A DNA stretch of 64,000 bases from UBA6115 sp012514225 (GCA_036756425.1 DAIOLC010000001.1:1-64000), one strand, 5' to 3'; positions 1 to 9,153 are shown, numbered from the stretch's first letter. The notes: generated by a model from the sequence alone, not told the origin. Made by a program: numbers and translations.

Positions 1-47
1 GATGGTACTTGGCTGGAAACGGCCCGGAAGAGTAGGTCGCCGCCGGT
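1..47 (+). rRNA. rrf: 5S ribosomal RNA, 3' end (partial)
   Basis: The first 47 bases match the conserved 3' part of bacterial 5S rRNA: GATGGTACTTGGCTGGAAAC is followed by the CCCGG and GAGAGTAGG elements of the helix IV/V region. A hairpin terminator follows at once. The rest of the gene, and probably an rRNA operon, lies to the left of the window. The exact mature 3' end cannot be fixed here; it is near base 47. Confidence 0.85.
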
Positions 48-57
48 CTCCAACTTT

Positions 58-83
58 CCCTCCGTACCGTCGGAGGGTTTTTT
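58..83 (+). terminator. Rho-independent terminator of the rRNA operon
   Basis: CCCTCCG (58-64) pairs with CGGAGGG (71-77) around a 6-base loop and is followed by six T residues. It sits directly after the 5S rRNA end, so it closes the rRNA transcript before the protein genes begin. Confidence 0.9.
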
Positions 84-147
84 CATGGCTACTGTACAAA
101 CGCCTCCGGGTATGGTAATTTACAGGCAAGTTCCTGAAAGGGTATAT

Positions 148-603
148 ATGATCAGAACCGGTAAAGTCATCCGCGCGGAGGGCGAGGACCTCCAGGTTTG
201 TTTTGAGCCGCTGCAAAGCTGTGAAAACTGCGGCATGTGCGGCGGAAGGAAGGAGTCCACCGTCGCGCTCAAGGGCAAGGCCCGGGCAGGGGATTGGGTG
301 GACGTGCAAATGCCCGACGCCCGCGTGCTAAAGGCGTCCGCGGTCACGTACCTGCTGCCCCTGACCGGCCTGATTGCGGGCATCGCGCTGGGAACCGCGT
401 TGTTTCCCCAAAGCGACGCCGCGGCGTTTATCGCGGGCGGCCTGGGACTGGCGGCGGCGCTGCTGGCACTCAAGGCCATCGACCGGCGCGTCGGCAAGGA
501 CGAGCAATGGCAGCCCAGGGTCGTGGCGGTCCGGCCGCCGGAAGAAAGCCCGGGCGCTGAAGCGTTGCCGAAAGCTGATGAAATGAACGATTCACTGAAA
601 TGA
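148..603 (+). CDS. RseC/MucC-family membrane protein (SoxR-reducing system type)
   Basis: About 151 residues. The N-terminal part carries a cysteine cluster (SCENCGMCGG, about residues 25-34) that can hold a metal or Fe-S centre. Two hydrophobic helices follow (about 70-120), then a short cytoplasmic tail. This cysteine cluster plus two-helix plan is the RseC family, known as a regulator of sigma-E or SoxR reduction in proteobacteria; in Firmicutes its role is not established and it is often linked to Rnf-type electron transfer. I chose the ATG at 148, preceded by GAAAGG, because the protein family begins at MIRTGKV; an upstream ATG at 85 lies next to the terminator. It ends 22 bases before the RNase J gene and is probably co-transcribed with it. 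Confidence 0.75.
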   Translation: MIRTGKVIRAEGEDLQVCFEPLQSCENCGMCGGRKESTVALKGKARAGDWVDVQMPDARVLKASAVTYLLPLTGLIAGIALGTALFPQSDAAAFIAGGLGLAAALLALKAIDRRVGKDEQWQPRVVAVRPPEESPGAEALPKADEMNDSLK

Positions 604-625
604 GTAAAACCCCAAGGAGGGAAAG

Positions 626-2290
626 GTGTCAACACAAGCGAAACTGAAAATCCTGCCGCTGGGCGGCATTGACGAAATCGGGAAGAACATCACGGTGTTC
701 GAGTACGGCGGCGATATCATCGTGATGGACTGCGGCTCCATCTTCCCCAAGGAAGACATGCTGGGCATCGACCTGGTCATCCCGGACATCAGCTACCTGC
801 TGGCCAACAAGGACAAAATCCGCGGCTTCGTCTTTACCCACGGGCATGAGGACCACATCGGGGCGACGCCCTACGTGCTGGACAAGCTCCAGGTGCCCAT
901 TTACGGCTCCGGCCTGACCCTCGCGCTGATCGAGAACAAGCTGCGCGAGCATCACATCACCAATTACCAGGCGATTCCGGTGAAACCACGGGAAACGGTC
1001 CAGCTGGGCAGCTTCTCCGTGCAGTTCATCCGTGTCAACCACTCCATCGCAGGCGCGTACGCCCTGGCAATCACCTGCCCCGCGGGCACCGTGGTGGCGA
1101 CGGGCGACTTCAAGATCGACTTCACCCCGGCGACGGGCGAGGTGACGGACCTGAGTACCCTGGCGGCCATCGGCGAGCGCGGCGCGCTGGCCCTGCTGTG
1201 CGACAGCACCAACGTCGAGCGGCCGGGCTACACGATGAGCGAGCGCAAGGTCGCCGAAACCTTCAACGACCAGATTTCCAGGGCGCGGGGGCGGGTCATC
1301 ATCGCGATGTTCGCCAGCAACATCCACCGCGTCCAGCAGGTGGTCGACTGCGCCATCGGCTTCGGCCGGAAAATCTGCTTCATCGGCCGCAGCATGATCA
1401 ACGTGTCCACCGTTGCGATGGATTTAGGTTACCTGACCATCCCCCGGGACAGCCTCATCGAGATGGACGACCTGGATCGGTACCGGGACGAGCAGATTCT
1501 GGTATTGACCACCGGCTCCCAGGGCGAGCCGATGAGCGGGCTGACGCGCATGGCTTTCGCGGAGCACCGGAAGCTGCAGATCAAGCAGTCAGACAAGGTC
1601 ATCATCTCCGCAACCCCCATCCCGGGGAACGAGGTGTTCGTTTCCCGCGTCATCAACCAGCTGTACCGCTGCGGGGCCGAGGTGATTTATGAGGCGCTGG
1701 CGGAGGTGCATGTTTCCGGCCACGCCTGCCAGGAGGAGCTCAAACTGATGCACACCCTGGTCAAACCCCGGTATTTTATCCCCGTGCACGGCGAGTACCG
1801 GATGCTCTGGCAGCACGCGGAGCTGGCGGAAACGCTGGGCACGCCGCGGGAGAACATCGTGCTGCCGGAAACCGGTCAGATCATCGCGATGAACCACGAG
1901 GAGCTGACCATCGACGGCATCGTGCCCACCGGCACCATCCTTATCGACGGCTTGGGCATCGGAGACGTGGGCAACGTCGTCCTGCGTGACCGCAAGCACC
2001 TGAGCCAGGAAGGCCTCATCATCGTGGCGATGGCCTTCGACCGCACCCAGGGCGTCCTGATCTCCGGGCCGGACATCATTTCCCGCGGCTTCGTGTTTGT
2101 CCGGGAGAACGAGGACATCGTGGAGGAATCCCGCGAGGTGGTGCGCGGCATCATCGACTCCTACGAGCACATCTCCGGCAGTGACTGGCCGGCCATCAAA
2201 AACCGCATCAAGGACGAGCTGCGCCGCTTCCTCAACGACCGCATCAAGCGCAACCCGATGATCCTGCCGGTGATTGTTGACCTGGGCTGA
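626..2290 (+). CDS. rnj: Ribonuclease J
   Basis: The 554-residue protein is a full-length RNase J: metallo-beta-lactamase domain with the zinc-binding motif HGHEDHIG at residues 72-79, a beta-CASP domain, and the C-terminal dimerisation domain. RNase J is the 5'-3' exonuclease/endonuclease that matures 16S rRNA and degrades mRNA in Firmicutes. The start is GTG at 626, with AAGGAGG at 614-620 ahead of it. It follows the RseC-like gene by 22 bases and is closed by a strong hairpin terminator, so these two genes look like one transcript. The length and all metal ligands I can read are normal. Confidence 0.95.
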   Translation: MSTQAKLKILPLGGIDEIGKNITVFEYGGDIIVMDCGSIFPKEDMLGIDLVIPDISYLLANKDKIRGFVFTHGHEDHIGATPYVLDKLQVPIYGSGLTLALIENKLREHHITNYQAIPVKPRETVQLGSFSVQFIRVNHSIAGAYALAITCPAGTVVATGDFKIDFTPATGEVTDLSTLAAIGERGALALLCDSTNVERPGYTMSERKVAETFNDQISRARGRVIIAMFASNIHRVQQVVDCAIGFGRKICFIGRSMINVSTVAMDLGYLTIPRDSLIEMDDLDRYRDEQILVLTTGSQGEPMSGLTRMAFAEHRKLQIKQSDKVIISATPIPGNEVFVSRVINQLYRCGAEVIYEALAEVHVSGHACQEELKLMHTLVKPRYFIPVHGEYRMLWQHAELAETLGTPRENIVLPETGQIIAMNHEELTIDGIVPTGTILIDGLGIGDVGNVVLRDRKHLSQEGLIIVAMAFDRTQGVLISGPDIISRGFVFVRENEDIVEESREVVRGIIDSYEHISGSDWPAIKNRIKDELRRFLNDRIKRNPMILPVIVDLG

Positions 2291-2309
2291 TCTGTGCTAT
2301 CATGGTTGA

Positions 2310-2346
2310 GCCGCGGCGCCCGGCCGGGCGAACCCCGCGGCTTTTT
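2310..2346 (+). terminator. Rho-independent terminator after rnj
   Basis: GCCGCGG (2310-2316) pairs with CCGCGGC (2335-2341), and the inner CGCCCGG/CCGGGCG extends the stem; a run of T follows. It separates RNase J from the ylbF-mltG unit. Confidence 0.85.
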
Positions 2347-2368
2347 CATTGGCCTGAAAGGATGAGGG

Positions 2369-2716
2369 ATGAATTACGACGCTGCCAACCGCCTGGCCGA
2401 CCAGCTGCGGGAATCCCAGGAGGTCCGGGATTACCGGCGGCTCAAGGCGATTGTGGAAGAAAGCGAAACCACCCGCGCGCTGCTGAAGGAATATAAAAGG
2501 CTGCAGATGACGGTGCAGGTTTCCGCGATGTCCAGCCAGAGCGTGCCGGCGGAGGAGATGTCGCGCTTCCAGCAGATTTCCTCCCTGCTGTACGCCGGCA
2601 CGGACACCTCGCAGTTTTTGCTGGCTGAAATGCGGCTCCAGCAGGCGCTCGCGGACATCTACAACATCATCGCGAAGGCGTCCGGCATCAGCCTGGAACT
2701 GCCCGGGCTTCAATAA
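2369..2716 (+). CDS. ylbF: YlbF/YmcA-family protein
   Basis: This 115-residue, mostly helical protein matches the YlbF family in length and layout, with an alternating charged/hydrophobic helix throughout (LADQLRESQEVRDYRRLK near the N-terminus, LLAEMRLQQALADIYNII near the C-terminus). In Bacillus subtilis YlbF, YmcA and YaaT form a complex that binds an Fe-S cluster and steers RNase Y, affecting competence, sporulation and biofilm. Finding it directly after RNase J suggests an RNA-decay neighbourhood. It is followed after only two bases by mltG, so the two are translationally linked. Confidence 0.8.
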   Translation: MNYDAANRLADQLRESQEVRDYRRLKAIVEESETTRALLKEYKRLQMTVQVSAMSSQSVPAEEMSRFQQISSLLYAGTDTSQFLLAEMRLQQALADIYNIIAKASGISLELPGLQ

Positions 2717-2718
2717 AG

Positions 2719-3906
2719 ATGAAACGATACCCGGAACAGGAGCATACGCCGGAATCCCTGATGGAAGAGCGGGAATACGGGCTGTACTGGTACAGCTGGC
2801 TATGGAGCATCCTGCGGCCCGTTCTGATTTTCGTCTGTTCCGCGCTGCTGCTCATCGGCGGCCTGTCCTTTGCCTGGGGCAAGCTATCGGCGGTGCTCAT
2901 CGACCCGGTGGACGCCGGCAGCGAGGAGCCGGTCGCCTTTGTCGTACAAGCCGGGGACAGCCTGACCCGGGTCGCCAACAACCTGCAGAACCAAAGCCTC
3001 ATCCGCAACCGCTCCGTGTTCAAGTATTACGCGGATTTCATGGGTTTCGGCCAAAAGATCCAGGAGGGGGAGTACACCCTCAGCCGCGGCATGACCCTCA
3101 GCCAGATCGCCGACCAACTGACCCGCGGGGACGGCAAGCCCATCGTCCGCAGCATCACCGTCATCCCGGGGTGGACCGTGCAAACCATCGCGGAATACCT
3201 CAAGAAGGAAGGCGTGCTGCAGGACACCGCCGAATTCCTGGAGAAGTGCAGGACGGGCGCCGGGTTTGCCGCCTATTACTACATCGCCGACGTTCTGGCG
3301 GACCGGAACGCGGGGCAGCGCAAATATGTGCTGGAAGGTTACCTGGCGCCGGACACCTATGAGATTTATACCAGCGCGACCGCGGATGACGTCATCAAAA
3401 AGCTGCTCTCCCAGACCGAGGCGGTATACCAGGAGCCCTTCCACGCCCGGGCGGAGGAGCTGGGGATGAGCATGGACCAGGTCGTCACCCTGGCGTCGAT
3501 GATCGAGAAGGAAGCCAAAACGGCGGAGTTCGCGAAGGTGTCCGCTGTGTTCCATGGCAGACTGAAGCAGGGGATGCCGCTGGGCAGCGACGTGACCATC
3601 AAGTACGTGACAGGAACCACCCGCATGGCCTTGAACCAGGCGGACCTGGCCGTGGATTCCCCCTACAACACCTACCGCGTGAAAGGCCTGCCGCCCGGAC
3701 CCGTCTGCAGCCCCTCCAAAGCGGCCATCCAGGCCGCCTTGTACCCGGACGAGCAGTTCCTCAGCGAAGGGTTCCTGTATTTCTGCTCGAAGGACCCCAA
3801 CACCGGCGAGCTCCATTTTTCAAAGACGCTGGCGGAGCACGAGGACGCCGTCCGGATTTACGCCCCCCTGTGGGAGGCTTACGACCAGCGGACCCAGGCA
3901 CATTGA
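2719..3906 (+). CDS. mltG: Endolytic transglycosylase MltG (YceG-like)
   Basis: 395 residues: a cytoplasmic N-terminal stretch, one membrane anchor (about 31-53), a LysM-like region (about 72-140) and the YceG/MltG catalytic domain. The catalytic glutamate lies in LASMIEKEA at residue 263, and the LEGYLAPDTY and LPPGPVCSPS motifs are intact. MltG cuts nascent glycan strands at the membrane and sets their length. The gene overlaps the next one by 4 bases, since the downstream TTG start lies over this TGA stop. Nothing looks truncated. Confidence 0.93.
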   Translation: MKRYPEQEHTPESLMEEREYGLYWYSWLWSILRPVLIFVCSALLLIGGLSFAWGKLSAVLIDPVDAGSEEPVAFVVQAGDSLTRVANNLQNQSLIRNRSVFKYYADFMGFGQKIQEGEYTLSRGMTLSQIADQLTRGDGKPIVRSITVIPGWTVQTIAEYLKKEGVLQDTAEFLEKCRTGAGFAAYYYIADVLADRNAGQRKYVLEGYLAPDTYEIYTSATADDVIKKLLSQTEAVYQEPFHARAEELGMSMDQVVTLASMIEKEAKTAEFAKVSAVFHGRLKQGMPLGSDVTIKYVTGTTRMALNQADLAVDSPYNTYRVKGLPPGPVCSPSKAAIQAALYPDEQFLSEGFLYFCSKDPNTGELHFSKTLAEHEDAVRIYAPLWEAYDQRTQAH

Positions 3907-4778
3907 GCCGCGGCCTGCGCGTCGGCCCGGCCGGCAATTCCGAGCTCTTTTACGAGCAGGGCCATAAAAGCACAACGGACGCCTTCGCCTGGCAGAGGCG
4001 CCTTTTCGGCCTGGACGCCTTTGAGATTCCCTTTGGCCGGGGCATTTCGATGACGGTGGAAACGGCCGGTCGCATCGGCCTTGCCGCCCGGGAAGCGGAC
4101 GTGGACATCAGCGCGCATGCGCCCTACTACGTCAACCTGGCCAACCCGGACGAAGCGCTGGCCGCCGCCAGCGCGCGCTACCTGACCGACAGCGCGCGCC
4201 TGCTGCAGGCGATGGGCGGCACGCGCCTGGTGGTCCACGTCGGCTCGCCCAAAGGCCAGACACGTGAGGAAGCGCTGGAGCGCTGCGCGGAACGGCTGCT
4301 CATGGTCAGAAGCGCGCTGGTAAAGGAGGACAGGGGCGAGATTCGCCTGTGCCTTGAAACCATGGGCAGGCCCAGCGTGCTGGGCACGCTGGAGGAAATC
4401 CTGTCGCTGGTGCGGCTGGACGGCAGTTTTCTCCCCTGCCTGGATTTCGCCCACCTGCACGCCGCCCAGGGCGGGAGCCTGCGGTCGCATGAGGATTTCG
4501 CGCAGGTGCTCGACCGCGTCGAGGCGGCGCTCGGGCTTCCGCGCGCGAGGGAGTCGCACATGCACTTCTCCCGCATCGAGTTTGGTGCGAAGGGGGAAAT
4601 CCGCCACAGGGTCTTCTCGGACACCGGCTTTGGCCCGGACTTTGCCCTGCTCGCGCCCTTGCTGGTATCGCGCGGATACGGTGGCACGCTGATTTGCGAG
4701 AGCCGCGGTACCATGGCGCAGGACGCTGCGGAGATGAAACAGGCGCTTGCCCGCGCGCGGGCAGGCGGGCTTACGTGA
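3903..4778 (+). CDS. Endonuclease IV-like TIM-barrel protein (AP endonuclease family 2)
   Basis: About 291 residues of xylose-isomerase-like TIM barrel. Metal-ligand motifs of the endonuclease IV family appear in order: AHAPYYVNLA, VVHVGS, CLETMG, CLDFAHLHA, HMHFSRIEFG and LICESRG. The family removes abasic sites by nicking 5' to them. In Escherichia coli Nfo a DxH pair also binds metal; the matching region here reads GEIRHR, so the Asp is not obvious. I place the start at TTG 3903, overlapping the mltG stop, because the family begins near RVGPAGN; an ATG-type start further upstream inside mltG would add unrelated residues. Confidence 0.8.
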   Translation: MSRGLRVGPAGNSELFYEQGHKSTTDAFAWQRRLFGLDAFEIPFGRGISMTVETAGRIGLAAREADVDISAHAPYYVNLANPDEALAAASARYLTDSARLLQAMGGTRLVVHVGSPKGQTREEALERCAERLLMVRSALVKEDRGEIRLCLETMGRPSVLGTLEEILSLVRLDGSFLPCLDFAHLHAAQGGSLRSHEDFAQVLDRVEAALGLPRARESHMHFSRIEFGAKGEIRHRVFSDTGFGPDFALLAPLLVSRGYGGTLICESRGTMAQDAAEMKQALARARAGGLT

Positions 4779-4868
4779 AATCATGCTGGTTCCATATGGT
4801 TCTGGTGGATAAACGGCTTGAATTATGATAAAATACGCTGCGGTAATCGTGGAGGGGGGAAGGACGGC

Positions 4869-5939
4869 ATGGCGGACAGGATCAGGCGACTGACGGAGCG
4901 CTGCGGCTTGGCGGGAAGCGACGGCATCCTTGTCCATCGCCCCTCCAACGTCTTTTATCTCAGCGGGTTTACCGGCGAGGGGCAGCTGGTCGTTTCGGGG
5001 AAGCGCCGCGCGATTGTGACCGACTTCCGCTACGTGGAGCAGGCGCAGGCCCAGGCGCCGGGCTATGAAGTCCATTCCGTCACCAACGACGTGAACCACG
5101 CGCAGCTGGCCGCAAAACTGCTGAAGGAAACCGGTGCGGAGACGGTTTTGTACGAGGACGATTTCGTCACGGTCCGGGAAGCGGACCGGCTGGCCTCCGC
5201 GCTGGGCGGGATCGGAATGGCATCCCTGGGCAACGCGCCGGAATCCCTGCGCGAAATCAAGGACGACGCGGAAATCGCGCTTCTCCGCAAAGCCTTTGAA
5301 ATCAGCGACGAGGCGTTCGGCTATATCGTCGGCGTCATCCGCGAAGGACTCAGCGAGACGCAGGTCAAGCGGATGCTGGAGTTCAGGATGCTGGAGCTGG
5401 GCGCGCAGGAAGCCGCGTTCGCGACCATCGTGGCCTCAGGCCCCAACGGCTCGCTGCCCCACGCCATCGCGGGGGAAAGAACCCTGAAAAAAGGCGACCT
5501 GGTCACCCTGGACTTTGGGGCGAAGTATGGCGGATACTGCGCGGACATGACGCGTACTGTCGCGGTGGGCCGGCCGGACAGCCGGATGCTGGAGATTTTC
5601 GGCCTGGTGCTGGAGACGCAGAAAGCCTGCCAGGACGCGCTGGCGCCCGGGAAGGCCTGCAGCCAGGTGGACGGCATCGCGCGGAAGATAATCGGCGACG
5701 CCGGGTACGGTGACAAGTTCGGGCACGGCCTGGGGCACGCGGTCGGCATCGACGTGCACGAGAACCCGCGGCTGAACCCCCGCAGCCCGGATACGCTGCA
5801 GCCCGGCCACGTCGTCACCGTGGAGCCCGGCGTATACCTGCCCGGCCTGGGGGGCGTGCGGATTGAGAATACCTGCCTCATCACTCCGGCGGGCGCCGAG
5901 TCCCTGGTGGCTTCCCCGCGCGAGCTGCAGATCCTGTAA
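4869..5939 (+). CDS. M24-family aminopeptidase (Xaa-Pro dipeptidase/aminopeptidase)
   Basis: 356 residues: an N-terminal creatinase-like domain (to about 125) and a C-terminal pita-bread catalytic domain. The five metal ligands can be read: two Asp in LDFGAKYGGYCADMTRTVAVG, His in GHGLGHAVG, Glu in VEPGVYLPG and Glu in VRIENT. It releases N-terminal residues before proline. The ATG at 4869 follows GGAGGGGGGAAGG, so an upstream in-frame ATG at 4818 is less likely. An AT-rich stretch TATGATAAAAT at 4824-4834 may hold its promoter -10, but I see no convincing -35. The gene is followed by efp 29 bases on, a common pairing in Firmicutes. Confidence 0.9.
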   Translation: MADRIRRLTERCGLAGSDGILVHRPSNVFYLSGFTGEGQLVVSGKRRAIVTDFRYVEQAQAQAPGYEVHSVTNDVNHAQLAAKLLKETGAETVLYEDDFVTVREADRLASALGGIGMASLGNAPESLREIKDDAEIALLRKAFEISDEAFGYIVGVIREGLSETQVKRMLEFRMLELGAQEAAFATIVASGPNGSLPHAIAGERTLKKGDLVTLDFGAKYGGYCADMTRTVAVGRPDSRMLEIFGLVLETQKACQDALAPGKACSQVDGIARKIIGDAGYGDKFGHGLGHAVGIDVHENPRLNPRSPDTLQPGHVVTVEPGVYLPGLGGVRIENTCLITPAGAESLVASPRELQIL

Positions 5940-5968
5940 ACGATGGAATTTGAATTGGAGGGCGGCAT

Positions 5969-6526
5969 ATGATTACGGCAAGCGACTTTCGGAAGGGCAT
6001 CACGATCGAATGGGAGGACGGGGTCTGGAACATCGTGGATTTCCAGCATGTCAAGCCCGGGAAAGGCGCGGCCTTTGTCCGCACGAAAATCAAGAACATC
6101 ATGACCGGCGCGGTCATCGAGCGCACCTTTAACCCGACGGACAAGATGCCCCGCGCCATCATCGAGTCCAAGGAGATGCAGTACCTGTACAACGACGGGG
6201 ACCTGTATTACTTCATGGACCCGGAGACCTTTGAGCAGATGCCGCTGAACCTCAGCCAGGTGGAGGACGCCATCAAGTTCGTAAAGGAAAACACGAACGT
6301 CAGCATCCGCTTCTTTAAGGGCGCGGCCTTCTCCGTGGAAGCGCCCAATTTTGTGGACCTTGAGATCACTGATACGGAGCCCGGGTTCAAGGGCGACACG
6401 GCCTCCACGACCTATAAGCCCGCGACAACGGAAACCGGCTTCACGCTGATGGTTCCGCTGTTCATCAATATCGGGGACGTCATCAAAATCGACACCCGGA
6501 CCGGCGAATACCTGTCCAGGGCTTAA
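5969..6526 (+). CDS. efp: Translation elongation factor P
   Basis: 185 residues, the normal length, with all three beta-barrel domains. The loop that reaches the peptidyl transferase centre reads KPGKGAAF, with the modified-lysine position at residue 32, as in Bacillus EF-P. EF-P relieves stalling at proline runs. It follows the M24 peptidase gene by 29 bases and has GGAGGGCGG ahead of the ATG, consistent with one operon. No EF-P modification enzyme (EpmA/B, YmfI-type) is visible in the window. Confidence 0.97.
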   Translation: MITASDFRKGITIEWEDGVWNIVDFQHVKPGKGAAFVRTKIKNIMTGAVIERTFNPTDKMPRAIIESKEMQYLYNDGDLYYFMDPETFEQMPLNLSQVEDAIKFVKENTNVSIRFFKGAAFSVEAPNFVDLEITDTEPGFKGDTASTTYKPATTETGFTLMVPLFINIGDVIKIDTRTGEYLSRA

Positions 6527-6556
6527 GGCGCGGCAACCGCGCGGAAGGGGGGCACC

Positions 6557-7009
6557 ATGAGCGACCTGTCCAAGAAAGTGGAGTATCTCAAAGGCCTGGC
6601 GGAAGGGATGAACCTCAAGGAGGACACCCAGGAGCAGAAGCTGCTGCTGAGGATGCTGGACGTGCTGGACGCGGTGGCCGCGGAGGTTGACGAGCTGCGA
6701 GAAAACCAGGACGAGTTCAACGAGTACCTCGAGAACATGGACGAAGACCTCGCCGCGCTGGAAGATGCCGTGTTTGAAGACGAGGACGGCGAATACACCG
6801 ACGAGGACGAAGACGTGGAAGGCGACTCCGTGGTGGAGTTCGAATGCCCGCACTGCGGCTTCAAGACGCGGTTCGACATCACCGATTTTGATTTTGAAGA
6901 GGACTATCTGTGCCCCGAATGCCAGCAGCCTTTCTTCCCCGAGCATGAGGACGACGATGACGGGGACGAGGACGAAGCGGAAACCGGGGACGTGAAAGAC
7001 GAAGGCTGA
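6557..7009 (+). CDS. Acidic zinc-ribbon protein (CD1247 N-terminal domain type)
   Basis: 150 residues. The N-terminal 40 residues (DLSKKVEYLKGLAEGMNL) match the domain found at the start of small clostridial proteins named after CD1247. A coiled-coil-like acidic helix follows, then a zinc ribbon with CPHC and CPEC pairs (about residues 96-122), and an almost purely Asp/Glu tail. The function is unknown; the layout resembles a nucleic-acid- or polymerase-associated factor, which is only inference. Its position 30 bases after efp suggests the same transcript. Confidence 0.75.
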   Translation: MSDLSKKVEYLKGLAEGMNLKEDTQEQKLLLRMLDVLDAVAAEVDELRENQDEFNEYLENMDEDLAALEDAVFEDEDGEYTDEDEDVEGDSVVEFECPHCGFKTRFDITDFDFEEDYLCPECQQPFFPEHEDDDDGDEDEAETGDVKDEG

Positions 7010-7061
7010 CGGCGTCCTGAACCAAGCCCCGGGCTGAACGCCCGCGGGGAGGCTGTGGGAA

Positions 7062-8456
7062 TTGCCCGGGACGACCGGCGAAACAGAGATGCAAAACACG
7101 AATACGGCCAGACCCCCGATGAGCCCTTCCAAGATCCTGGCGCTGGGCTTCTTCGCCATTATTTTCACCGGTGCCCTGCTCCTGCTGCTGCCGTTCGCGG
7201 CGGAGCCGGGCGTCCGCATCACGCCGCTGCAGGCGCTGTTCACGTCCACCAGCGCCGTTTGCGTGACCGGCCTGACGGTGGTCGACACCGCGTCGTCCTA
7301 TTCCCTCTTCGGGGAACTGGTTATCCTCAGCCTGATCCAGCTGGGCGGCCTGGGGTTCATGCTGTTCGCCACCTCGGTGCTGATTCTCTCCGGCCGGCGC
7401 ATTTCCCTGCGCAACCGCATCCTGCTGCACGAAACCATGAGCATGCCCGGCCTCTCAGGCACGGTGAGGACGACCATCCGCTTCATGCTCATCGTCATCG
7501 CGGTCGAGCTGGCCGGCTCCGTCCTGCTGGCGATTCGCTTCGTGCCGATGTTCGGGTTCTGGAAGGGAACGTATTTCGGGTTCTTCCACGCCATCAGCGC
7601 GTTTTGCAACGCGGGGTTCGACCTCTTCGGCGCGGCGGGCAGCCTGACGCAGTTCCAGGATGACCCCCACGTCCTCATGACCATCTCCTCGCTCATCATC
7701 GTCGGCGGCATCGGCTTCGCCGTGCTGGCGGACCTGATGCATACGCGTTTCCGCGCGCGCAAGCTGCACCTCCACTCAAAAATCGTGCTTGCGACCACGG
7801 CCGCCCTGCTGCTGGCGGGCAGCCTGCTGTTCGCCCTCATCGAGTGGGACAACCCGGCGACGCTGGCCGCGCCCGGCGCCGATGCGCCGCAGAAAATCCT
7901 CAACGCATGGTTCCAGTCGGTGACCACCCGCACCGCCGGGTACTTTTCCGTGCAGCAAAGCGGGCTGCGTAACGCAAGCAAGCTGCTGTCCAGCTTCCTG
8001 ATGTTCATCGGCGCGTCCCCCGCCTCGACCGGCGGCGGCATCAAGACGTCGACCTTCTTTGTGCTCATCGTGCTCATCCGCAGCGTCATGCGGGGGAAGG
8101 AGGACGTCGAGGCTTTCCGCCGCCGCGTGCCCGCCTCCCTGATCCGCACCGCGCTGAGCATCTTCTTCATCAGCCTCTCGCTGCTGGCGGCGGGTTCCGT
8201 GGGGATGTCGCTGCTGGAGCAAAGCCGGGGCTTCTCGACCATCGACCTGCTGTTTGAGGAAGCCTCCGCCCTGGGCACCGTCGGCCTGACCTCCGCAGGG
8301 ACGGCCAACATGACCCATCCCACCCAGGTCTGGCTGATTCTGCTGATGTACTTCGGCCGGGTCGGCCCCCTGACCATGATGATCAGCCTGACGGCCCGCA
8401 ACAGCAGGAAGCTCTCGGGCATCCACTATCCGGAGGAGCAGCTCATCGTCGGCTGA
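7062..8456 (+). CDS. ktrB: Potassium uptake protein KtrB/TrkH family
   Basis: 464 residues with four membrane-pore-membrane units. The four selectivity loops are visible: SAVCVTG, AFCNAGFD, TRTAGYF and SALGTVGLT. This is the channel-like subunit of the Ktr K+/Na+ symporter in the cytoplasmic membrane. I use the TTG at 7062 because GGGGAGG (7046-7052) sits nine bases ahead; ATG 7089 would remove nine residues but has no clear ribosome binding site. The regulatory partner KtrA follows 31 bases later. Confidence 0.92.
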   Translation: MPGTTGETEMQNTNTARPPMSPSKILALGFFAIIFTGALLLLLPFAAEPGVRITPLQALFTSTSAVCVTGLTVVDTASSYSLFGELVILSLIQLGGLGFMLFATSVLILSGRRISLRNRILLHETMSMPGLSGTVRTTIRFMLIVIAVELAGSVLLAIRFVPMFGFWKGTYFGFFHAISAFCNAGFDLFGAAGSLTQFQDDPHVLMTISSLIIVGGIGFAVLADLMHTRFRARKLHLHSKIVLATTAALLLAGSLLFALIEWDNPATLAAPGADAPQKILNAWFQSVTTRTAGYFSVQQSGLRNASKLLSSFLMFIGASPASTGGGIKTSTFFVLIVLIRSVMRGKEDVEAFRRRVPASLIRTALSIFFISLSLLAAGSVGMSLLEQSRGFSTIDLLFEEASALGTVGLTSAGTANMTHPTQVWLILLMYFGRVGPLTMMISLTARNSRKLSGIHYPEEQLIVG

Positions 8457-8487
8457 GCCACCAATCGACGCGCTTTTAGGAGGAAAC

Positions 8488-9153
8488 ATGGCGGACAGCA
8501 GCAGGAAACAGTACGTGATTTTTGGCATCGGGCGCTTTGGCTCCGCCCTCGCCCGCACGCTGTGCGAAATGGGGCACGAGGTGCTGGCGGTGGACTCCGA
8601 CGGGGAGCGGGTGAGCGCCGTCGCCCCCTTCGTCACCAACGCCATCCAGGTGAACTCCAACGACGAGGAAACCATGCGTTCCCTGGGCATCCGGAACTTT
8701 GACGCGGCCATCGTCGCCATCGGCGACGACCTGCACCATTCCATCCTGATGACCATCATGTGCAAGGAGATGGGTGCCAAGTACCTCATCGCCAAGGCGA
8801 CGGACGCCATGCACGCGAAGGTGCTGCTGAAGCTGGGCGTCGACCGGGTGGTGTTCCCGGAGAGGGACATGGGGGAGCGGGTGGCCCATTCCCTGGTTAA
8901 CCCGCACGTGCTGGACCTGATCAACCTGCGTTCGGATTACGTCATCGTCTATCTGCCCTGCCCGAAGGACTGGCTCGGGAAGACCCTGCAGCAGGTCGAC
9001 GTCCGCAAGCGGTTCCAGGTGTCCGTCCTCGCCATATACCGCAAGGACGACATGATTATGGACTTGCGCGCGGATACCCGCTTGGAAAAGGGGGACAGCT
9101 TGCTGGTGCTGGGCCACCGAGAAGACGTCGAGCGCGTCGAAGCGCTGGGTTGA
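8488..9153 (+). CDS. ktrA: Potassium uptake regulatory subunit KtrA (RCK domains)
   Basis: 221 residues: an N-terminal RCK_N Rossmann domain with the nucleotide-binding motif FGIGRFGSAL (about 11-20) and a C-terminal RCK_C domain (about 135-221) that in this family binds c-di-AMP. KtrA rings gate the KtrB pore in response to ATP/ADP. The ATG follows an AGGAGG site. It is co-oriented with ktrB and followed after 9 bases by an exonuclease gene, so the three genes are probably co-transcribed. Confidence 0.92.
   Translation: MADSSRKQYVIFGIGRFGSALARTLCEMGHEVLAVDSDGERVSAVAPFVTNAIQVNSNDEETMRSLGIRNFDAAIVAIGDDLHHSILMTIMCKEMGAKYLIAKATDAMHAKVLLKLGVDRVVFPERDMGERVAHSLVNPHVLDLINLRSDYVIVYLPCPKDWLGKTLQQVDVRKRFQVSVLAIYRKDDMIMDLRADTRLEKGDSLLVLGHREDVERVEALG

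Noticed and set aside
5321..7288. Long minus-strand open frame (about 650 codons) opposite the M24 peptidase, efp and zinc-ribbon genes
   Set aside because: It crosses three well supported genes on the other strand and has no recognisable protein features.
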